From CAZERD01 sp964515405 (GTDB lineage: Bacteria > Campylobacterota_A > Desulfurellia > Desulfurellales > CAZERD01), in the NCBI GenBank assembly GCA_964515405.1, contig CAZERD010000005.1, positions 1 through 54,304 on the forward strand: a stretch of DNA of 54,304 nucleotides. The letters run 5' to 3'. Below are positions 48,414 to 54,304 of the stretch, one piece after another (positions within the stretch are counted from its first letter, which is position 1; every line of letters starts with the position of its first letter). The notes beneath the pieces are model-generated. The model saw only the letters and a list, made by a program, of their open reading frames with translations. It ran no database searches and was not told the origin of the DNA. The position numbers and the translations under genes are program-made.

Positions 48414-50048
48414 ATGAACTGGAAAGAATTTATAAGTCAGATAAAGTCCTTTTTCAAGTCTATGAATAAAAAGCAGAGAGTTGTATTCTTTGGAGCCCTT
48501 GCCGGTTTGTTGATTGCTCTGATTATCATTATCTCTATTGGTTCTCACGTGCAGTATGCTCCCCTTTTCACGGATCTTAACGCCCAATCTGCGGGGGAGG
48601 TTATTTCTTATCTTGAGCAGCATAAAATACCTTATAAGGTGATAGCTGGAAACATCATAGAGGTGCCCCGCGATGAAGTGTATAGGTTAAGGTTGAAACT
48701 CGCTGCTGCCAACATACCAAACAGTGGTGTCGTGGGTTTTGAAATATTCAATCATCAAGGTTTTGGAGTGACTAATTTTGTTGAGAACGTGAACTATTTG
48801 AGAGCGCTGGAGGGTGAACTTACTAGGACCATAGAGAGCATCAAGGAGGTTAAGTATGCCCGAGTGAACCTTGCTATACCTAAACCAACTATATTTACAT
48901 CAGAACAAAAACCGCCCAAGGCGAGTGTTCTATTGGATTTGTATGCTCCTATAAGCCACCAGAAGGTTGTTGCTATACAGAAACTTGTTGCTGCTTCTGT
49001 TTCGGGACTTACATACAAGAATGTGACCGTGGTTGACTCTCAGGGGCACCTGCTCTCTGCTACCGTTAGTAGTTCATCTCGGCTTGCTTCCAATGAGCTT
49101 AAGTATAAGGCCCTTGTGGAGAGTGAGTACAAGAATAAAATAAAACAGATGCTCCTGCCCATATTGGGTAACAGCAGGTTCGTTGTAGGTATTGATGTGG
49201 ATCTTGATCTCAGTAAAACTGAAACAAAAAGTGTAACCTATAATCCAAACAGCGTTGTGGTGAGTGAAGAAAAAGAGTCCTCAAAGTCAACCTCTCCTGT
49301 GAGTGGAGGGACGCCAGGGGTTATTTCCAATGTTGCAAAGGGTTCTCAGTCTAAGCTTCCCATGAGTACATCTGAGAAGTCAAAGAGCATAACAAACTTT
49401 GATGTGGGTAAAACTGAGACGCAGACGGTGGAACCGTATATCAAGGTAAAACGTGTTTCTGTGGCGGTGATTGTTGATGGTGTATATAAGCCTGTTAAGA
49501 ACAAGAAGGGTAAAATTACTGGTTACAAGTATGAGCCTCTCCCCAAGAGTGAGTTGAACACGATTAAGGAAGCCGTTATGAATGCTATAGGCTATGATCC
49601 GTCCAGGAAGGACAGTGTCAGTGTGGTAAGTATGCCATTCAGACAGCAGGTACCGTCTTCTCAGGGAATGGTGCAGGGTTTTTCTGTGAAGTCTCTGCTT
49701 ATGAATCCTCTGATTTTCAAATATCTGATTATAGCTATTTTGGTTCTGTTGTTCTATGTGTTTTTCTTGAGGAAGTTTTTGAGAAGTATAGTAGAGCAGA
49801 AGGAAAAGGCTATAGAGGCTGGTAAAACAGTGGGAGAGGGAGAGGTAATAAAGGCGGAGGAGGCAAAAGGCAAAAGTGTTAGGGAATTGGAGGAAGAAAT
49901 AGCTGCTGAGCTTGAGTCTCAGCCAGAAATGACGGAAGAACAGATAAAGCATAAGCTCATTGAGGATAAGGTGAGAGAAATAGCTGATGAAAATCCGGAG
50001 GAGGTTGCTCTTCTCCTTAAGAGTATGCTTTCTTCGAAACAGAAGTAA
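48414..50048 (+). CDS. fliF: Flagellar MS-ring protein FliF
   Basis: Inner-membrane ring protein of 544 residues. A first membrane helix (about 22-45) is followed by ring-building motifs YAPLFTDLNAQSAGEVISYL and DEVYRLRLKLAAANIP. The large periplasmic domain includes LTRTIESIKEVKYARVNLAIP. A second helix lies near 427-450, and the C-terminal cytoplasmic tail that binds FliG contains acidic ELEEEIAAELESQP. It lacks any Shine-Dalgarno sequence before its ATG, unlike flgB, flgC and fliG. Confidence 0.96.
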   Translation: MNWKEFISQIKSFFKSMNKKQRVVFFGALAGLLIALIIIISIGSHVQYAPLFTDLNAQSAGEVISYLEQHKIPYKVIAGNIIEVPRDEVYRLRLKLAAANIPNSGVVGFEIFNHQGFGVTNFVENVNYLRALEGELTRTIESIKEVKYARVNLAIPKPTIFTSEQKPPKASVLLDLYAPISHQKVVAIQKLVAASVSGLTYKNVTVVDSQGHLLSATVSSSSRLASNELKYKALVESEYKNKIKQMLLPILGNSRFVVGIDVDLDLSKTETKSVTYNPNSVVVSEEKESSKSTSPVSGGTPGVISNVAKGSQSKLPMSTSEKSKSITNFDVGKTETQTVEPYIKVKRVSVAVIVDGVYKPVKNKKGKITGYKYEPLPKSELNTIKEAVMNAIGYDPSRKDSVSVVSMPFRQQVPSSQGMVQGFSVKSLLMNPLIFKYLIIAILVLLFYVFFLRKFLRSIVEQKEKAIEAGKTVGEGEVIKAEEAKGKSVRELEEEIAAELESQPEMTEEQIKHKLIEDKVREIADENPEEVALLLKSMLSSKQK

Positions 50049-50059
50049 TGGGGTAGGAG

Positions 50060-51079
50060 ATGCCTGCTGAGATAAAATCTGTGGATGACCTTACCAATAC
50101 CCAGAAGATAGCTATACTCTCTATTGTGCTTAAGGACGAGATAACGGCAAAAATATTTAAGCATCTCAGTAAGCAGGAGATAGAGGCTATAACCAAGGAG
50201 ATAGCTTTCATGAGAACTGTTGATCCATCTATAGTAAGAGATGTGGTTAAGGAATTTTACAACATGTTTAGGGCTAAGGAATATATTTCCTCTGGGGGTA
50301 TAGAGTATGCCAAGGAGATACTTGTTAAAACTCTTGGTCCTGAGGAAGCAAGGAGAATCATTGACAAGTTGATTAAAATAATGGAGTCTAGCTATGGCTT
50401 TGATTATCTTGAAAATATAGATCCAAAGCAGCTTGTAAAGTTTATACAGAATGAGCATCCACAGACGATAGCTATCATACTGAGCCATCTGGATCAAACC
50501 GCTGCTGCTGAGGTATTGAGCTTGTTGCCTAAAGAACTCCAGAGGGATATTACCCTCAGAATGGCTTCTCTTGAAAACGTTTCTCCGGCGGTTATAAAAC
50601 ATGTTTCTGAGGTGCTTGAGAATAAAATGGAGAGCGTGAGTGGGGAAAATATTGAACTTGGCGGTGTGAGGAAGGTGTCTGAGATTATAAACAGAATGAG
50701 CAAAGCTGAGGCCAAAGCTTTGATAGATTCATTAGCTGAGTTGAATCCTGATCTTGCCAGTCAGATAAGAGATATGATGTTTGTGTTTGATGATATAGTT
50801 AAGCTTTCTGATTCTGATATTCAGGAACTACTTAAGCATATTGATAAGAAGGATCTCACGGTTGCATTGAAGGGTGCTCCAGATGAGGTGAAAGAGAAGT
50901 TCTTCAAGAACATGTCCTCAAGGGCTGCTGATACTATAAGGGAAGAGATGGAATTCATGGGAGCTGTAAAGGTGAAAGAGGTGGAGCGTGCTCAGAAAGT
51001 TATTGTGGATGTTGTAAGGCGGCTTGACGAGGAGGGTGTGATATCCATAAGCGGAGGTGGTGAGGAGGTAATCTCCTGA
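50060..51079 (+). CDS. fliG: Flagellar motor switch protein FliG
   Basis: Rotor protein of 339 residues that binds FliF, FliM and the stator. N-terminal domain DDLTNTQKIAILSIVL, middle EHPQ motif in FIQNEHPQTIAIILSHL, and C-terminal torque helix region FVFDDIVKLSDSDIQELL with the charged residues used for torque. A GGGTAGGAG precedes the ATG. Ends with the TGATG overlap to fliH. Confidence 0.97.
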   Translation: MPAEIKSVDDLTNTQKIAILSIVLKDEITAKIFKHLSKQEIEAITKEIAFMRTVDPSIVRDVVKEFYNMFRAKEYISSGGIEYAKEILVKTLGPEEARRIIDKLIKIMESSYGFDYLENIDPKQLVKFIQNEHPQTIAIILSHLDQTAAAEVLSLLPKELQRDITLRMASLENVSPAVIKHVSEVLENKMESVSGENIELGGVRKVSEIINRMSKAEAKALIDSLAELNPDLASQIRDMMFVFDDIVKLSDSDIQELLKHIDKKDLTVALKGAPDEVKEKFFKNMSSRAADTIREEMEFMGAVKVKEVERAQKVIVDVVRRLDEEGVISISGGGEEVIS

Positions 51080-51765
51080 TGGCTAAGGTTTTGAAGAATG
51101 GTTTTGAAGGAGTTTTGAACTTTGAGTTTGTTGATTTTGGTAAACCGGAGCCTGGTGAGGCTGAGGATAGTAAATCTGTCGATGTTGAAGACCAGATAAG
51201 GGAAATAATCCGCAGAACGAAGGAAGAGGCTCTTAGAGAGGCTGAGGAGTTAAAGAAGAAAGCATATGAGGAAGGGTACAGAGCTGGTTTTGAAAAGGGT
51301 GAGACTGAGGCTAAGAAAGTAATTGAGAAGGTGCTGGCTGAGTACGAGAAGAGGTTTGCGGATTCCGTAGAGAGACTGAACGAAACTGTGGATAGGTTGA
51401 AAGGTCAGTATGCTGAACTTGAGGACTCGGTGGCAGATATAGCTCTTTCCATTGCAGAGAAGGTTGTAGCCAGAAAGCTTGAGGAGGATAGAAGTGTAAT
51501 AGTGGATATGGTGAAAGAGGCGCTTTCTCATGCTCTTTCGAAGAAACTTACACTTAGACTCAACAGGAGTGATGCCGAGGTTGTTGAAAGGAGGCTGAAT
51601 GAAATAGCCCAGGATAGGCAATTAAATATAGTAAGGGATGAAACACTTGGTAAAGGGAGTGTGGTGATTGAGGAGGAGAACGGTAATGTAGTTAAGGCTA
51701 CCGTTGAGAATAAGCTACAGCAAATAAGGGGGTTGCTGAATAATGAACAGGCTTCTCAGGATTAA
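51079..51765 (+). CDS. fliH: Flagellar assembly protein FliH
   Basis: Negative regulator and stator-like partner of the export ATPase FliI. A 228-residue protein with a long charged coiled coil (about 45-125, containing KKAYEEGYRAGFEKGETEA with spaced glycines) and a C-terminal domain resembling ATP-synthase delta subunit (about 125-220, ALSIAEKVVARKL). Order and length match FliH. Its end overlaps fliI by 23 bases. Confidence 0.9.
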   Translation: MAKVLKNGFEGVLNFEFVDFGKPEPGEAEDSKSVDVEDQIREIIRRTKEEALREAEELKKKAYEEGYRAGFEKGETEAKKVIEKVLAEYEKRFADSVERLNETVDRLKGQYAELEDSVADIALSIAEKVVARKLEEDRSVIVDMVKEALSHALSKKLTLRLNRSDAEVVERRLNEIAQDRQLNIVRDETLGKGSVVIEEENGNVVKATVENKLQQIRGLLNNEQASQD

Positions 51766-53050
51766 ACAACTAGTGGAATCCAGTGATGTTGTGGCTAAGT
51801 ATGGCAGGATTAAGAAGGTTGTAGGCATCACTATGAAGGCTTCAGGACCCCAGAGCGTGAAAATAGGGGATATATGTACTGTGGAGATGGAAAACGGTGA
51901 CTTGGAGTGTGAAGTGGTTGGGTTTGATGAGGAAGGGATAATATTAATGCCACTCGGGACACTGGAGGGTATAAAACCCCTATCGTTGGTGAGGTCTACA
52001 TTTAAGAGTTTAGAGGTGCCGGTTAGTGGGAGAATGCTGGGTAGAATACTAAACGCTCTAGGTCGTCCCATTGATGGTAAAGGGAGTATTCATACGGATG
52101 ATTTCTACCCGCTGTTTCCTTCTCCGACTTCACCACTTAAAAGGAGTCTCATCAGGGAGAAGATTACTCTTGGGATCAAATCTATAGACGGTCTAAATAC
52201 TGTGGGAAAGGGTCAAAGAATAGGTATATTTGCGGGTTCTGGGGTTGGAAAAAGCACTCTTCTTGGTATGATAGCAAGAAATACCAATGCTGATGTGAAT
52301 GTCATTGCCTTGATAGGAGAAAGGGGTAGGGAACTCAAGGAGTTTGTTGAACATGATCTGGGAGAGGAAGGCTTGAAGAGGAGCGTTGTTGTAGTGGCTA
52401 CAAGCGATGAACCACCCTTATTGAGGAGAGAGGCTGCTTTTGTTGCTACTTCAATAGCTGAATTTTTCATGCATCAGGGAAAGGATGTGCTCTTCATGAT
52501 GGATTCTGTTACTAGGTTCGCCATGGCTCAAAGGGAAATAGGTTTGGCTCTTGGTGAGCCTCCCACGACTAAAGGATACACACCGAGCGTTTTTACCCTT
52601 CTCCCTCGGTTGATGGAAAGGGCAGGGAACTTTGGTAAGGGCTCAATTACAGCCATATATACTGTGCTTGTTGATGGGGATGACTTATTGGAGCCTATTG
52701 CCGATACGTCTCGTTCTATATTGGATGGTCATGTAGTGCTCTCAAGAAAGATAGCTGAGTCTGGGCTGTATCCCGCTGTGGATGTATTGAAGAGCATATC
52801 AAGGTTGATGGTAAATATAGCAGATGGATATCACAAAGAGCTAGCCCTAAAGATAAGGAAGATTATATCGGTGTACTCTGATGCCGAGGATCTTATAAAT
52901 ATAGGCGCTTATAGTCGTGGTTCTTCTGAGGAGATAGATGAAGCCATAAAGTATATAGGGAGAGTTAGAGAGTTTCTCAGACAGGGAATAAATGAGTCTT
53001 TTACGATGAATGAGACGTTAAAATTGATGGAGGATATATTTAGAGACTGA
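51743..53050 (+). CDS. fliI: Flagellum-specific export ATPase FliI
   Basis: Hexameric ATPase of the type III export apparatus, 435 residues. Walker A is FAGSGVGKSTLLG near 169-181, IALIGERGRELKEFVEHDLG follows, Walker B is VLFMMDSVTRFAMAQREIG, and GEPPTTKGYTPSVFTLLPRL is diagnostic of FliI/YscN. The ATG lies within the 3' end of fliH, so translation is coupled. Confidence 0.97.
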   Translation: MNRLLRIKQLVESSDVVAKYGRIKKVVGITMKASGPQSVKIGDICTVEMENGDLECEVVGFDEEGIILMPLGTLEGIKPLSLVRSTFKSLEVPVSGRMLGRILNALGRPIDGKGSIHTDDFYPLFPSPTSPLKRSLIREKITLGIKSIDGLNTVGKGQRIGIFAGSGVGKSTLLGMIARNTNADVNVIALIGERGRELKEFVEHDLGEEGLKRSVVVVATSDEPPLLRREAAFVATSIAEFFMHQGKDVLFMMDSVTRFAMAQREIGLALGEPPTTKGYTPSVFTLLPRLMERAGNFGKGSITAIYTVLVDGDDLLEPIADTSRSILDGHVVLSRKIAESGLYPAVDVLKSISRLMVNIADGYHKELALKIRKIISVYSDAEDLINIGAYSRGSSEEIDEAIKYIGRVREFLRQGINESFTMNETLKLMEDIFRD

Positions 53051-53496
53051 TGGTATTTGATTTCAAGTTTGAGAAACTCCTCAGGATAAAGGATAAGTTA
53101 CTTCAGGAGAAGATGTTTGAAATTCTATCCCTCAAGAGATCCATAGCTCAGCTTAGGAATGAGTTGGACGGGGTTGTTTTGGAGAGGAAAAGGCTTCAGG
53201 GTGAGATGACACGGCTTGTAAGTGGGGGTACGGTTGATGTCGAACGCATTATGTTTGTTAGTGGGCTACTGGATTCTCTTGAGAGAAAAGCTACAGATAT
53301 AAGAAAGCATGTCAATGAATTGGACAAAATGAGGCATCAAAAGATTGAAGAAGCTAAATCGTTGAGGATTGAGAAGAAAAAGTTTGAGAAGCTTAGAGAA
53401 GCGTATCTTGAAAGGTATGTGGAAAATGTGAAGAAAGAGGAGATGAAGGTTATAGATGAAGTGGGTGTTATTGAGTATAGCCGCTTTAGTGGTTAG
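53050..53496 (+). CDS. fliJ: Flagellar export protein FliJ
   Basis: Central stalk protein of the export ATPase, 148 residues, almost entirely predicted alpha-helical coiled coil (FEKLLRIKDKLLQEKMFEIL at the N-terminus, long Lys/Glu-rich helix to residue 135). FliJ has little motif conservation; the call rests on coiled-coil character, length and position after fliI. Overlaps fliI by one base (TGATG) and the next gene by 41 bases. Confidence 0.87.
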   Translation: MVFDFKFEKLLRIKDKLLQEKMFEILSLKRSIAQLRNELDGVVLERKRLQGEMTRLVSGGTVDVERIMFVSGLLDSLERKATDIRKHVNELDKMRHQKIEEAKSLRIEKKKFEKLREAYLERYVENVKKEEMKVIDEVGVIEYSRFSG

Positions 53497-53953
53497 TTTA
53501 TTTTTGGCCGGCAACATGTATGCTGTTGCAGGTGAACAGGTTGAGTCTATGAGTACTATAATGGTAAAGATAGCCGAATTGAAGACACTGGAGAAGACCG
53601 TGGATAAAAAGCTCAAGGAGCTCGAGTCTGAGAGGAAGACTTTGGAGAGTGAAAGGGAGAAGCTGGAGAGGGAGAAGTCCGAAGTGGAAAAAGAAGTTGC
53701 TCAGCAAAAGCAGGTGCTTGAATCTTTGAAAAAAAATATAGCCGCGGAAAAGATAAAAAAGCTTGCAGATATATATGCCAATGCTTCTCCGGATGCTGCG
53801 GCGCAGGAACTCTCAAACATGGATCCGTGTCTTGCTGCTGAGATATTGACGTTTATGAGACCGAGAGCTGCAGGTGCTATAGTATCTGCTATGAATCCTA
53901 AAAAGGCTTCTAAGATTTTTCAATTGTACCTGAAGGATAAGAGGGGGCGTTAG
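53456..53953 (+). CDS. MotE-like (MgtE-N domain) flagellar-associated protein
   Basis: A 165-residue protein with an N-terminal membrane helix or signal (about 3-24), a coiled coil (about 38-100) and a C-terminal domain (about 100-160) with YANASPDAAAQELSNMDPCL and PKKASKIF typical of MgtE-N/FliG-middle-like folds. Such genes follow fliJ in many flagellar operons and act as chaperones or stabilisers of the stator protein MotC/MotB in alphaproteobacteria. The role here is inferred. Last gene of the operon. Confidence 0.78.
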   Translation: MKWVLLSIAALVVSLFLAGNMYAVAGEQVESMSTIMVKIAELKTLEKTVDKKLKELESERKTLESEREKLEREKSEVEKEVAQQKQVLESLKKNIAAEKIKKLADIYANASPDAAAQELSNMDPCLAAEILTFMRPRAAGAIVSAMNPKKASKIFQLYLKDKRGR

Positions 53954-53996
53954 TTTTTGAAATTTTGTTGTTCCCTATGAAAAAAGTGGTTTTTTC

Positions 53997-54025
53997 TTGA
54001 CAATTTTGTTTTTATGTAGTACCAT
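53997..54025 (+). promoter_or_regulatory. Possible promoter of pilM
   Basis: Consensus TTGACA at 53997-54002 with TACCAT, a four-of-six -10 match, 17 bases on at 54020-54025. The 114-base gap 53954-54067 otherwise shows only a weak A/T hairpin (GAAAAAA at 53980-53986 with TTTTTTC at 53991-53997), too AT-rich to call a terminator with confidence. Confidence 0.4.
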
Positions 54026-54070
54026 TCGCGAAAGGGTTTTTTGGAAAGTTTTTTGCTAGAGGAAAGAATG

Positions 54071-54304
54071 ATGAAGAATTGTGTAGGTATTGATGTAGGG
54101 CGTTTTTATACCAAGGTTGTTGAAGTAGAAACAAAAAAGGAATTAAGATTTGTAAGGACAGCTTTCAAGGAAAGGACTCCGAAGGAAGTCTTTGCTGATG
54201 GTAAGATTGATGGCGGTGTATTGTCTGGTTTCCTAGGTGAAGTTTTCTCCTCCCATGAAGTAAAGAATAGAAATGTAGCTATTGCGCTGAGCAGTAGTGA
54301 TGTG
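54071..54304 (+). CDS. pilM: Type IV pilus assembly protein PilM, 3'-truncated by window edge
   Basis: Actin-like ATPase that forms a cytoplasmic ring under the pilus alignment complex with PilN. Only the first 78 residues are visible. KNCVGIDVGRFYTKVVEVE is the actin-like phosphate-1 loop, and a serine-rich NVAIALSSSDV near the window end fits the following strand. GAGGAA at 54059-54064 favours the ATG at 54071, although 54068 is also possible. The gene suggests that a pilus or fimbrial-secretion operon follows the flagellar one. Confidence 0.82.
   Translation, partial: MKNCVGIDVGRFYTKVVEVETKKELRFVRTAFKERTPKEVFADGKIDGGVLSGFLGEVFSSHEVKNRNVAIALSSSDV

Noticed and set aside
53980..53997. GAAAAAA / TTTTTTC hairpin after the MotE-like gene as a terminator
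   Set aside because: The stem is almost all A-T pairs with a four-base loop and would be unstable; it also overlaps the TTGACA box.
1..54304. CRISPR arrays, insertion sequences, tRNA or rRNA genes, prophage
   Set aside because: No regularly spaced repeats, transposase motifs, cloverleaf or rRNA sequence was noticed by eye; gaps between genes are all under 300 bases.

Overview
This 54.3 kb window looks like chromosome from a motile, anaerobic, probably thermophilic Gram-negative bacterium. The envelope genes (kdsA, kdsC, kdsD, lptC, an LptF/LptG-type permease, tonB, a TonB-dependent receptor) show a lipopolysaccharide outer membrane. The MurE DNPR motif points to meso-diaminopimelate peptidoglycan. 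Arginine is mostly AGG/AGA and isoleucine often ATA, a codon habit common in thermophiles. Genes are packed with 1-4 base overlaps. The metal-type (Cys11) KdsA closely resembles the Aquifex aeolicus enzyme, and the formate dehydrogenase cluster resembles those of Campylobacterota and Deferribacterota. I would look in deep-branching thermophilic lineages (Thermosulfidibacter-like, Deferribacterota or Aquificota), but the species cannot be fixed from the sequence alone.

Layout. (1) 1-13608: a partial dcw cluster (rsmH, ftsL, ftsI, murE, murF, mraY, murD, ftsW) that runs directly into murI, hisH, hisA, a metallo-beta-lactamase-fold gene, kdsA and an LPS-export permease. (2) 13647-20738: a respiratory periplasmic formate dehydrogenase operon (polyferredoxin, TorD-like chaperone, small Tat protein, fdhA with catalytic Cys, fdhB, fdhC) with its own promoter and a strong terminator. 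(3) 20744-24226: a molybdate/tungstate uptake operon headed by an unusual ModE-like regulator with a duplicated Cys-containing N-terminal unit, just downstream of a perfect palindrome. (4) 24231-28403: a divergent cyclic-di-GMP pair, an EAL phosphodiesterase and a PAS-GGDEF cyclase. (5) 28418-40889: a long compact housekeeping operon (two small membrane coiled-coil proteins, AI-2E family transporter, purM, purN, gatB, pyrC, accD, an orphan, a 2-hydroxyacid dehydrogenase, acyP, a TPR protein, kdsD, kdsC, lptC, aroA). (6) 40894-46330: a corrinoid-uptake locus, with btuB-tonB behind a cobalamin riboswitch on the minus strand and btuF-btuD-btuC diverging from it. (7) 46337-47089: a lone FAH-family hydrolase. 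(8) 47202-53953: flagellar basal-body operon flgB, flgC, fliE, fliF, fliG, fliH, fliI, fliJ and a MotE-like gene. (9) 54071-end: the start of pilM.

How it fits together: formate is oxidised in the periplasm by a Mo/W enzyme whose metal is imported by the adjacent wtp operon, and electrons pass through FdhB and the b-type cytochrome FdhC to the quinone pool. The c-di-GMP pair next door could link signalling to motility or surface growth.

The most noteworthy observations are the ModE-like regulator with its palindrome; three promoters placed so that transcription should start at or within a few bases of the start codon of genes lacking a Shine-Dalgarno sequence (the fdh lead gene, btuF, fliF); a mirrored 12-base element flanking the divergent c-di-GMP genes; a cobalamin riboswitch containing an exact 7-base complement of the btuB ribosome binding site; and an odd btuB/tonB junction. 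No CRISPR array, insertion sequence, tRNA or rRNA was found, and no gene-free stretch exceeds 300 bases.
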